A stretch of DNA of 64,000 bases from positions 90,094-154,093 of the forward strand of contig CAMFIF010000011.1 in assembly GCA_945952415.1 (NCBI GenBank), in the 5' to 3' direction. The notes beneath the pieces are model-generated. The model saw only the letters and a program-made list of their open reading frames with translations. It was not told where the DNA came from and did not search any database. Positions 24,308-31,496 of the stretch are shown here, piece by piece. The stretch's first letter is position 1. The number at the start of each line of letters is the position of its first letter. The DNA comes from an uncultured Rhizobium sp. GTDB taxonomy: Bacteria > Pseudomonadota > Alphaproteobacteria > Rhizobiales > Rhizobiaceae. Made by a program: the position numbers and the translations under genes.

Positions 24308-25234
24308 TCAGGCGGCGGCGCTGGCCCGGTTGCGCCCCGCCGTCTTGGCCGCATAGAGGGCCTGGTCGGCGCGCTGGAACAGCCCGTCGACCCGCTCGCC
24401 GGGCCGAGCGGAGGCAATGCCCGCCGAAAACGTATAGCACAGCAGGGGATAGTCCCGCACGGGCCGGGCCTGCCGGACGGATTCGAGCATGCGCTGCAGG
24501 ATATGGGCGGCATCCGACAGTGTCGTGCCGGGCAAGATGAGAATGAACTCCTCCCCGCCGATCCGCCCGATGATGTCGGTCTTGCGCAGGCAGGGCGCCA
24601 GACGGGTGGCGAAATCCTTCAGCACGACATCGCCGGTGGCATGGCCGAAGCTGTCATTGATATGCTTGAAATGGTCGATGTCGAGAATGGCAACGCAGCA
24701 CCCCTTCCCCGATCCGTCGCCTGCCGCGCCGCGGGCAAGCATGGTTTCCAGAACCGAGAGGGCATAGCGGCGGTTCGGCAGGCCGGTAAGCTCGTCCGTC
24801 TGGGACGCCCGCAAGGCCCGGTCGCGGTCCTGCCGGAGCGCCCGCTCGCTGCTGCGGATCGAGGTCATGTCGGTAGCAATCGACATCATCCACCCGCTGG
24901 AATGCATGGTTTCCGTCATCCACAGCCATCGCCCGTCGTGAAGATCGGTCTCGAAGGCGCGCCGGGGAACCTTGCCCCTGCGGGCGGCGGTCATGCGAAG
25001 CCAGGCCTCGAAATCATCGGTCTCGATCAGCGTGCCCCGGCCTTCCTGCCAGCTGCGGCGCATCAGTTCGCTCCAGAGGAGCTGTTCGCCACGCGCCACG
25101 CCCCATGCCTCCCGGAAGGCCTCATTGGCATAGCGCAGCCGGTCGTCCCGGTCATAGACGGCGACGAAGGCCTGCGCGGTCTCCATGAGCTGCAGGGTTT
25201 CGAGAAGCGTCTCCTGGTCCTCGGGCCATTCCAT
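24308..25234 (-). CDS. PAS-containing diguanylate cyclase
   Basis: 308-residue cytoplasmic protein. An N-terminal PAS-type sensor (residues about 10-125, FVAVYDRDDRLRYANEAFRE) leads into a GGDEF domain (about 140-305) with DIDHFKHINDSFGHATGD and the active-site GGEEF. RKTD five residues before it is the RxxD inhibitory site, so the enzyme should make c-di-GMP from GTP and be product-inhibited. No transmembrane segment is seen. Convergent with the LysR gene, with only 8 bases between the stops. Confidence 0.92.
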   Translation of the reverse strand: MEWPEDQETLLETLQLMETAQAFVAVYDRDDRLRYANEAFREAWGVARGEQLLWSELMRRSWQEGRGTLIETDDFEAWLRMTAARRGKVPRRAFETDLHDGRWLWMTETMHSSGWMMSIATDMTSIRSSERALRQDRDRALRASQTDELTGLPNRRYALSVLETMLARGAAGDGSGKGCCVAILDIDHFKHINDSFGHATGDVVLKDFATRLAPCLRKTDIIGRIGGEEFILILPGTTLSDAAHILQRMLESVRQARPVRDYPLLCYTFSAGIASARPGERVDGLFQRADQALYAAKTAGRNRASAAA

Positions 25235-25448
25235 GATCGATCCGACGCGCTCCGGTTCACACCGCCGGGGTTCATTCGTCCCCTGATGATATCCTTATAT
25301 AGTTCGATCCCGTAAGCAGAGTGCTAATCTATCCGTACAAATTGCACCTTCGTGGATCGCAGGGGACAAGAGGGGGGCGACGGGCAGGAAAGCGTCGCAG
25401 GCAGGCATGGGTGCGGGGGCTGTCCATGGTGAACTGGCGGACCTACCG

Positions 25449-25805
25449 ATGCCGTTGCTGGAGGATGCCCTGGCCAGAACCTATATCGTGCTGATGACGG
25501 CGATCCTCTGCGAGGTGATTGCGACCACGGCCCTTTCCCGATCGGAAAGCTTCACCCGGCTGGTGCCGAGCCTGATTGCCGTTCTCGGCTATGGGGCGGC
25601 CTTCTGGCTTCTCTCCTTCACCATGCGGGTCATGCCATCGGGCATCGTCTATGCCATCTGGTCGGGCATGGGCATCGTGCTGATCACCGCCATTGCCTGG
25701 ATGCGCTACGGACAGGTGCTGGACATGGCGGCCCTGACGGGCCTGTCCTTCATCATCGCCGGCGTGCTGATCATCCATCTCTTCTCGAAATCCGTCAGCC
25801 ACTGA
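25449..25805 (+). CDS. SMR-family multidrug efflux protein
   Basis: 118-residue inner-membrane protein with four hydrophobic segments. ILCEVIATTALSRSESFTRL holds the conserved Glu of helix 1, and YAIWSGMGIVLI in helix 3 is the SMR dimer/binding signature. It would exchange quaternary cations for protons as a small dual-topology dimer. The ATG at 25449 gives the usual N-terminus; an upstream in-frame ATG adds 14 non-conserved residues. I looked for a guanidine riboswitch in the 200 bases upstream and saw none. Confidence 0.87.
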   Translation: MPLLEDALARTYIVLMTAILCEVIATTALSRSESFTRLVPSLIAVLGYGAAFWLLSFTMRVMPSGIVYAIWSGMGIVLITAIAWMRYGQVLDMAALTGLSFIIAGVLIIHLFSKSVSH

Positions 25806-25826
25806 GCGGTGAGAACGGACAAGCCC

Positions 25827-25919
25827 TCAGGAAAAGAGAGCGCCGAGCAGCAGGAAGAAAGCGGGAAGCGCCAGAACGGGGGCAAGAAGCCAGCGGGCTT
25901 CGTAAATGCTGTTTTCCAT
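25827..25919 (-). CDS. 30-residue single-pass membrane microprotein
   Basis: A 30-codon frame with a strong ribosome-binding site (GGGAGAAGGACC directly before ATG). It encodes a short N-terminal MENSIYEARWLLAPV stretch followed by an uninterrupted hydrophobic helix ending in LLLGALFS. The N-terminal stretch resembles the ENAMYASRWLLAPV start of UPF0114 (YqhA) membrane proteins, recalled from memory, but the rest of that family is missing. It is either a true microprotein or a shortened relative of UPF0114. It lies between an SMR pump and a DUF1236-type gene. Confidence 0.65.
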   Translation of the reverse strand: MENSIYEARWLLAPVLALPAFFLLLGALFS

Positions 25920-26036
25920 GGTCCTTCTCCCGGAGATCGGAGGCTTTTGTGAGGAATGGAGGCCGGGGGCGCCGACAGGACGGCGCGCCCCGCGCATGGA
26001 CGGGGGAGCGGCAGCTCTCCCCGGATCAGCCGGTCA

Positions 26037-26432
26037 TCAGTCGATGATCTGGATCACCTTGCGCGACGAGGGTTCGACGATGACCCGCTCGTCATTGACA
26101 ACCGCATAGGCATATTTCGGGTTTTCGGGCACCGGCGTCACCACCACGGTTTCCGGCAGGGCCACGCCGACGGCGACCTTTTCCTTCACGACCACCTTTT
26201 TCAGGGCGGGCGCTTCCTGCACATAGGTCACGACCTGCTGCGGCGGCGGATCGATGGCCGTGCCGACCAGTGCACCGGCCACGCCACCCACGGCCGCACC
26301 CACCGGACCGCCGACGATGGCGCCGGTGACGGCGCCGCCGGCAGCACCGTTGACGGTGGAGGACTGGGCAAGGGCGGGGCCCGCAAGAAGGATCGCGGCC
26401 GTGGCCGCAGTTGCTAGCAGTTTGGGAAGCAT
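26037..26432 (-). CDS. Secreted DUF1236-type protein with glycine-zipper segment
   Basis: 131-residue secreted protein: signal peptide MLPKLLATAATAAILLAGPA with cleavage after ALAQ, then a glycine-zipper-like region (GAAGGAVTGAIVGGPVGAAV, residues about 30-50), and a C-terminal DUF1236-like domain with PENPKYAYAVVNDERVIVEP and KVIQIID. Such proteins are common in rhizobia; function unknown, probably periplasmic or outer-membrane. The ATG follows AAAAGGAGAAGATC. Divergent from the NarL-type histidine kinase, with paired GGAC-N4-GTCC sites in between. Confidence 0.85.
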   Translation of the reverse strand: MLPKLLATAATAAILLAGPALAQSSTVNGAAGGAVTGAIVGGPVGAAVGGVAGALVGTAIDPPPQQVVTYVQEAPALKKVVVKEKVAVGVALPETVVVTPVPENPKYAYAVVNDERVIVEPSSRKVIQIID

Positions 26433-26512
26433 GATCTTCTCCTTTTCATCACTTGGCAGTCCCTATGACCGCTGGGCAACGAACGTGTCAGCCCGAGCCG
26501 CGTTCCGCTTGC

Positions 26513-26548
26513 CGGACCTCAGTCCGGGCCGCCCCGGACTTTCGTCCC
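26513..26548. promoter_or_regulatory. Paired GGAC-N4-GTCC palindromes, site a
   Basis: CGGACCTCAGTCCG (26513-26526) and CGGACTTTCGTCC (26535-26547) are two perfect GGAC-N4-GTCC dyads 22 bp apart, that is two helical turns. They lie between the divergent DUF1236-type and histidine-kinase genes, 81 bp upstream of the former. Nearly the same 35-bp arrangement recurs at 51012-51047, and a variant at 29225-29254. The likely binder is the NarL-type regulator encoded at 28027-28650. Confidence 0.7.
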
Positions 26549-26593
26549 GGGTCTTTCCGGGAGGGGCGGAACGAAAGGCCGGGGATCGGCGCT

Positions 26594-28030
26594 TTGAACG
26601 GGATCGATCCTCTGTCGCCATGGAGTGGCCCGCCCTTGCTGAAACCGAAGGTGAGCTGGAATGCCCGTTCGCTTGCCTGCCAGTTCTTCCTGGCGGGCGG
26701 GCTGGTCTCCATTGCGGCCATGGCGCTGGTGGGGCTGGTGGTTACCCATCTCATCGAGGAGGCGGTGATCCACAATTCCGGTGCGGCGACCGCGCTCTAC
26801 GTGGACAGCGTGGTGGCGCCGCTGCTTCCCGACATGCAGACGGCCGCCGTGCTTGACGAGGTGAGTGCGCGCGCGCTCGACGAAACGCTCGGCCAGGGCG
26901 CGCTGGGCGCGCGGCTCGTCTCCTTCCGGCTCTGGCGTGGCGACGGCACCATTCTCTATTCGAACCGCAAGGCACTGGTGGGCAAGGTCTTTCCGCTGAA
27001 CGACAAGCTGAAGCGCGCCTTTGCCGGCAATCTCGTCGCCCGCTATGGCGACAGCGACGATCCGGAAAGCCTGGCCGAGGGCAAGGCGGGCCGGCCGCTG
27101 ATGGAAATCTATAATCCCGTCCTGCAGCCCTGGTCCGGCAAGGCGGTGGCGGTGCTGGAATTCTACGAAAATGCGGACGGGCTGGAGGAAAGCCTGAAGC
27201 GGGCCCGCCTGGCGAGCTGGCTGGCGGTGGCCGGGGTGATTGCGGCCTTCTTCCTCAGCCTTTCCGTGCTGGTCATGCGCGGCAGCCGCACCATCGAAAC
27301 CCAGCGACAGGCGCTGAACAGCCGCATTGCCGAGCTTTCCGCGCTTCTTGCGGAAAACCGCAGCCTGGAAAAACGCCTGAAGGGCGCCTCGCAGCGTGCC
27401 GCCGCCCTCAACGAAACCTATCTGCGCGGCATCGCCACCGAACTTCATGACGGGCCGCTCCAGCACATTGCCTATGCCTCGATGCGGCTGGACAGCGATC
27501 TTTTCGCGCCCGAGGGCGGGAAAGACGCGGCCCTTGCGGGCGAAGTCGGCTGGATCCGCGCGAGCCTTGCGGAGGCCACCGCCGAGATCCGCAACCTCTG
27601 CCGCGGCCTGATGCTGCCCGAAATCGAGCATGCGGGCCTAAAGGAGATCGTGACGCGGGTGGTGAATGCCCATCGCCAGCGCACCGGCACCGATGTGGAA
27701 ACCCGGGTGGAGGACGATGGCGGCGCGCTTGCACCGGCGGCGCGCATCTCCATCTACCGCTTCATCCAGGAGGCCCTGAACAATGCCTTTCGCCATGCCG
27801 ACGGCATCGACCAGGCGGTAAGGGCCCGCTCGGAAAGGGGCCATGTGCGCATCGAGGTCAGCGATCGCGGACAGGGCTTCGATCCCGCCGAGATCCGCCC
27901 CGCAAGCCTCGGCCTCGTCGGCCTGCGCGAACGCATCCACAGTATCGGCGGCGAATTCGACATTTTCACCGGCCGAAACGGCACCACCGTGACCATGACC
28001 TTTGGTCCCATGCAGGGAGACGACCCATGA
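26594..28030 (+). CDS. NarX/DesK-type sensor histidine kinase
   Basis: About 478 residues: a first membrane helix (FFLAGGLVSIAAMALVGLVV), a periplasmic sensor loop of about 150 residues, a second helix (LAVAGVIAAFFLSLSVLVM), a coiled-coil linker and a HisKA_3 dimerisation domain whose ELHDGPLQHIAYASMRL carries the phosphorylated His. The ATPase domain has EALNNAFRHADG and DRGQGFDP. The frame is open back to 26453, but that would place the regulatory palindromes inside the gene; TTG at 26594 with GGGGA before it is my best start, with TTG 26636 and GTG 26651 as alternatives. Overlaps the response regulator by four bases. Confidence 0.87.
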   Translation: MNGIDPLSPWSGPPLLKPKVSWNARSLACQFFLAGGLVSIAAMALVGLVVTHLIEEAVIHNSGAATALYVDSVVAPLLPDMQTAAVLDEVSARALDETLGQGALGARLVSFRLWRGDGTILYSNRKALVGKVFPLNDKLKRAFAGNLVARYGDSDDPESLAEGKAGRPLMEIYNPVLQPWSGKAVAVLEFYENADGLEESLKRARLASWLAVAGVIAAFFLSLSVLVMRGSRTIETQRQALNSRIAELSALLAENRSLEKRLKGASQRAAALNETYLRGIATELHDGPLQHIAYASMRLDSDLFAPEGGKDAALAGEVGWIRASLAEATAEIRNLCRGLMLPEIEHAGLKEIVTRVVNAHRQRTGTDVETRVEDDGGALAPAARISIYRFIQEALNNAFRHADGIDQAVRARSERGHVRIEVSDRGQGFDPAEIRPASLGLVGLRERIHSIGGEFDIFTGRNGTTVTMTFGPMQGDDP

Positions 28031-28650
28031 ACGCCATCACCATCGGCATCATCGACGACCATCCGCTTTTCCGCGAGGGCGTCGTGCGCAGCCTGACAGA
28101 GCTTTCGGGCTTTTCGATCGTCGGCGAAGGGGCAAGCCGCGACGATGCCCGCGCGATTGCATGCGAGGCGCGGCCGGATGTGCTGCTTCTCGACATTTCC
28201 ATGCCGGGCGGAGGCCTGGCCGCCATCGGCGAGGTTCTCTCCACAAGCCCCGCCACCCGCGTGCTGATGCTCACCGCCTCCGAGGACGGCGACCAGCTGA
28301 TGTCGGCGCTGCAATCGGGCGCGCGGGGCTATATCCTGAAGGGGGTTGGGGCCCGCAGCCTCGGCGAGGCGATCCGCATGGTCCATGGCGGGGCGCGCTA
28401 TGTCAGCCCCTCGATGTCCGCGAAGATCCTCGAAAGCACGCTCGGCACGCCGCGCGAAAGCCGCACGCCGCTGACATCACGGGAAAGGGAAGTGATCGAT
28501 CTCGTCAGCCAGGGCCTCTCCAACAAGCATATCGGCCTGAAGCTCGATCTCCAGGAAAAAACCGTCAAGCATCACATGACGCAGATCATGGCCAAGCTTG
28601 GAGTTTCCAACCGCACCGAGGCGGCGCTGACCTGGCGAAGCCTTGCCTAG
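28027..28650 (+). CDS. NarL/LuxR-type response regulator
   Basis: 207-residue DNA-binding response regulator. The receiver domain (1-120) has the acidic pair IIDDHP, the phospho-acceptor Asp in VLLLDISMPGG and the Lys in GYILKG. The LuxR-type helix-turn-helix (about 145-205) reads LTSREREVIDLVSQGLSNKH then LQEKTVKHHMTQIMAKLGVS. It forms a two-component pair with the overlapping kinase gene. Its stop overlaps the stop of the convergent glycine-rich gene in the palindrome CTAG. Candidate target sites lie at three places in this window. Confidence 0.93.
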   Translation: MNAITIGIIDDHPLFREGVVRSLTELSGFSIVGEGASRDDARAIACEARPDVLLLDISMPGGGLAAIGEVLSTSPATRVLMLTASEDGDQLMSALQSGARGYILKGVGARSLGEAIRMVHGGARYVSPSMSAKILESTLGTPRESRTPLTSREREVIDLVSQGLSNKHIGLKLDLQEKTVKHHMTQIMAKLGVSNRTEAALTWRSLA

Positions 28651-29156
28651 CGGAGGTAATGGCTGAGCCGGCGCCGGTCGTCCTCCGTTGCCGGGCGGCT
28701 GACGATGCGCCGACCCCGCTGGTCGCGCATGACGTAGAGATCGCGGCTCACGAGCTCGCTCATGCCATTGGCGTGATGGACCTCGATGGAACCGTCCGCC
28801 CCGCGGGAGGCCCGGGCGGAGGAACCGGGGGAACCCTTGCCGCCCGCGCCCTTGCCCTCTCCTGCTCTGCCGCTGCTTCCGCTGCCGCCGTGACCGCCTT
28901 CGCCGCCCTTGCCCTTGCCGCCTTCCCCACGGCCCTCGCCGCCCCGGCCGCCGCCGTTTCCGTTTCCATTGCCGCCGCCCTTGCCCTCGCCCTTGGCCGC
29001 AAGCGCGGGACCTGCCGGCCCGAGAGGCCCCGCAAGGGGACCGAAGCCGAGAGGGCTTGCCGCAAGCGCCAGCCCGGCGAGAGCAAGCGCCAGCGCCCGC
29101 CGGGCCCGCCTGAGCGGGCCTTTGGCCATACCGGACATATCTGCCGCCTTCCCCAT
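28647..29156 (-). CDS. Glycine-rich secreted protein
   Basis: 169-residue protein. A basic start (MGKAADMSGMAKGPLRRARR) and a hydrophobic segment (ALALALAGLALAASPLG) form a signal peptide with likely cleavage after ALAAK or GPALA. Then comes a low-complexity region of about 70 residues rich in Gly, Lys, Glu and Asn (KGGGNGNGNGGGRGGEGRGE), and an ordered C-terminal 50 residues (GSIEVHHANGMSELVSRDLY then MRDQRGRRIVSRPATEDDRR). The ATG at 29156 has GAGGGA eight bases before it; the ATG at 29138 is an alternative. I know no function. Paired GGAC-N4-GTCC-type sites lie 70-98 bp upstream. Confidence 0.75.
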   Translation of the reverse strand: MGKAADMSGMAKGPLRRARRALALALAGLALAASPLGFGPLAGPLGPAGPALAAKGEGKGGGNGNGNGGGRGGEGRGEGGKGKGGEGGHGGSGSSGRAGEGKGAGGKGSPGSSARASRGADGSIEVHHANGMSELVSRDLYVMRDQRGRRIVSRPATEDDRRRLSHYLR

Positions 29157-29224
29157 GCGCTTATCCCTCGAAAATGCCGTCTCCTGCCTAGATAGGCGGG
29201 AAGGACGCGCCGGGGAGAGCGGAT

Positions 29225-29254
29225 CGGACCTTTGTCCGATGGGCTCGGACCTCA
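29225..29254. promoter_or_regulatory. GGAC-N4-GTCC palindrome plus half-site, site b
   Basis: CGGACCTTTGTCCG (29225-29238) is a perfect dyad, and CGGACCTCAG at 29246-29255 repeats the left half of the second element seen at sites a and c, 21 bp away. The sites lie upstream of the glycine-rich secreted protein gene and overlap the 3' end of the patatin-like gene. Confidence 0.6.
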
Positions 29255-30637
29255 GGCGGGGGACTTCGGGCCGGGATGCGGCGCGGCAAGCGGCCCTTTC
29301 CCCTTCAGCCGGGCGAGGAAGCGGCGGTAATCGGGATTGGCGGTCAGGAGCCGGTCGCCGAGACCGCCGAGGAAATCCACCTCTTCCGGCTTCAGGGTAA
29401 AGCGGTTGTGGAGGCCGAGAATGCGCTTGAGGAGCGCCGGATCCTCGATGTCGGACAGCGCGATGCGGGCGAGATCGACGCTCGGTCCCCGGCAATCGAG
29501 GGATGCGACCGCGCCGCAGCGGAAGCGCCGAAGCCCTGCCTGCCAGCGCGGCAGGGCGGTGCGCAATCCATCCACCCCCTGGAGATTGGGAATGTTGATC
29601 ATCGCATCCACCGCCGCAACGAGGGTTTCCGGCGCCTTCGGCAGCGCCTCGGTTTCCGAAAGACTGCCACCCCAGCGGGTGGAGGCATCGACGACGAGAA
29701 CGAGGAGATGGCGGATTTCCCGGGCGCGGGCGGGCGTCAGCGGCTCCGGCGCCGGGCGGGCGAGCGAAAGGGTGAGACCCTGTACGCCCGTGCCATCCAC
29801 CAGCCCGCCATCATAGAGCTTCAGGTAGCGAATGTCGGACGACTGGCGAAGCCTGGCCTCGCTGCGGTCGAATTCCCGTTCGAACAGTCCTTCGCGCAGC
29901 GGAGCCGCCGCTTCTTTGGCAGCGGGCGGTACGGGGCAGCCGGCGCTGTAATTGCGCAGCACCACGGGCGCAAAGGCAACCGGCACCGCAGCGGATGCGC
30001 CGACCGCCAGCGCCAGCGGATAGCGCGCATGATCGCTGCAGATCGCCGCGAAAGACGGCCGGTCGAAGGCAAAGGGCATGCGGTTATAGAGATCGGTTGC
30101 ATGGAGAAGGAGCCGGGGACGGGCGGGCAGGTCGCCGAGCCGCGCACCCCGGAAGAGATGCCGGTCGAGCCAGGCGGGAAAGCCGGTCACGTCGTTTATC
30201 CCGCCGCGATAGCCGCGGATGAGATTGGCGGGCGAGAGCCGCATGGACATGCTCTCTTCCGGATCGGCCAGCAGGAAATCGCGCCGGAAGCCGTCGATCC
30301 GATCCGGCCCGTAAAGGGCGGCATAGGCGGCCAGCACCCCGCCGCCGGAAACGCCGCCCACCACATCCACCGCCTCGGCAAGATCATGACCCTTTCCTGT
30401 TGCGGTGCGCCGCAGCCGGTCGAGAACGCCATAGCCGAAGGCCGCCGAGCGGGCGCCGCCACCGGAAAAGAGCACGATCACCCCTGCCCCGTCGCCAAGG
30501 GCCGGGGCGGAGGCAGCGGATCTTTCCGGCCGGGCCGGGTTCATCGGCAGGTTGAGCGCCGGACTTTTCACCGAAACGCAGGAGGGGAGAATGGCGAGCG
30601 CTGCCGCAGCCAGGAGAACATGCACTGTCTTCTTCAT
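29252..30637 (-). CDS. Patatin-like phospholipase lipoprotein
   Basis: 461-residue predicted lipoprotein: signal MKKTVHVLLAAAALAILPSC with the lipobox Cys at about residue 20, so it is anchored in the inner or outer membrane. The patatin fold shows the oxyanion motif SGGGARSAAFGYGVL, the nucleophile elbow GVSGGG and the catalytic Asp in YDGGLVDGTG, which together give a complete Ser-Asp dyad. It probably hydrolyses acyl chains from phospholipids or another lipid. The ATG at 30637 is used; TTG three bases earlier is the frame start but weaker. Not obviously in an operon. Confidence 0.88.
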   Translation of the reverse strand: MKKTVHVLLAAAALAILPSCVSVKSPALNLPMNPARPERSAASAPALGDGAGVIVLFSGGGARSAAFGYGVLDRLRRTATGKGHDLAEAVDVVGGVSGGGVLAAYAALYGPDRIDGFRRDFLLADPEESMSMRLSPANLIRGYRGGINDVTGFPAWLDRHLFRGARLGDLPARPRLLLHATDLYNRMPFAFDRPSFAAICSDHARYPLALAVGASAAVPVAFAPVVLRNYSAGCPVPPAAKEAAAPLREGLFEREFDRSEARLRQSSDIRYLKLYDGGLVDGTGVQGLTLSLARPAPEPLTPARAREIRHLLVLVVDASTRWGGSLSETEALPKAPETLVAAVDAMINIPNLQGVDGLRTALPRWQAGLRRFRCGAVASLDCRGPSVDLARIALSDIEDPALLKRILGLHNRFTLKPEEVDFLGGLGDRLLTANPDYRRFLARLKGKGPLAAPHPGPKSPA

Positions 30638-30821
30638 CAAAGGGAGCCGATCCTTGCAGGCCCGGCGTCAGCGCCGGCCTTTGCGCACAAGCGTCCGGTC
30701 ACCGCATTGCGCCTGCATGGCAGGCCTTCCGGGCCCCCACTCCCGCTTTTTCGGGTAATGCAATGTTGCCGCAATGGAGGAAGGCTAGCCCTCCATGCGC
30801 TCCAGGATGGAAAGGCAGGCC

Positions 30822-31496
30822 ATGCGCATTCTCCTAGTCGAAGACGAAATCGAACTGGCACGGGCACTGAAGGACCAGCTCGCGCGCCATGACATGGTGA
30901 TCGACCATGTCCGCACGGTCAGCGATGCGGTGGCGATCCTGCGCGACCGGGTGCATGACGTGCTGCTGCTGGACCGCCGCCTGCCCGATGGCGACGGGCT
31001 CGACATCATCCGCCACCAGCGCGCCCAGGGATTTTCGACGCCGGTAATGATGCTCTCGGCACGGGGCGATCTCGCAGACCGCGTGGAGGGGCTCGAACAG
31101 GGGGCGGACGACTATCTCGGCAAACCCTTTGCCACCAGCGAGCTCGTCGCCCGGCTGCGCGCCCTTGCCCGAAGACCGGCCCGGATCGAAGAGGAGATCG
31201 TCCGGGCCGGCCGGCTGGAATTCGATTTCCATCATCTGGAGGCCCGCATTGCCGGGCGGCCGCTCGTCATGCCGCGCCGCGAGCGGCTGGTGCTTGCCGC
31301 GCTGATGCGGCGCTTCGACTGCATGGTGCTGCGCCCCTCGCTGATGGAACAGGTCTTCGGCCTCGATGACAGCGTGCAGTCCAATGCGCTGGATTCCCAT
31401 GTCTGCCGGCTGCGCCGGAAGCTCACCGATGCGGAAGCCGGGCTGGTGCTCGAAGGCATTCGCGGCGTCGGCTACATGCTGCGCGAGGCGATCTAG
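30822..31496 (+). CDS. OmpR/QseB-type response regulator
   Basis: 224-residue regulator starting MRILLVEDEIELARALKDQL. The receiver has the phospho-acceptor Asp in VLLLDRRLPDGDG and the Lys in YLGKPF; the C-terminal winged helix ends with SNALDSHVCRLRRKLTDA and GIRGVGYML, as in QseB/TctD regulators. The ATG at 30822 follows AAAGGCAGGCC; an ATG 27 bases earlier is possible. The kinase gene starts directly after its stop codon, so the pair is one operon. Confidence 0.92.
   Translation: MRILLVEDEIELARALKDQLARHDMVIDHVRTVSDAVAILRDRVHDVLLLDRRLPDGDGLDIIRHQRAQGFSTPVMMLSARGDLADRVEGLEQGADDYLGKPFATSELVARLRALARRPARIEEEIVRAGRLEFDFHHLEARIAGRPLVMPRRERLVLAALMRRFDCMVLRPSLMEQVFGLDDSVQSNALDSHVCRLRRKLTDAEAGLVLEGIRGVGYMLREAI

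Noticed and set aside
25235..25448. Possible guanidine riboswitch upstream of the SMR pump
   Set aside because: The conserved ykkC-type sequence blocks are not visible.
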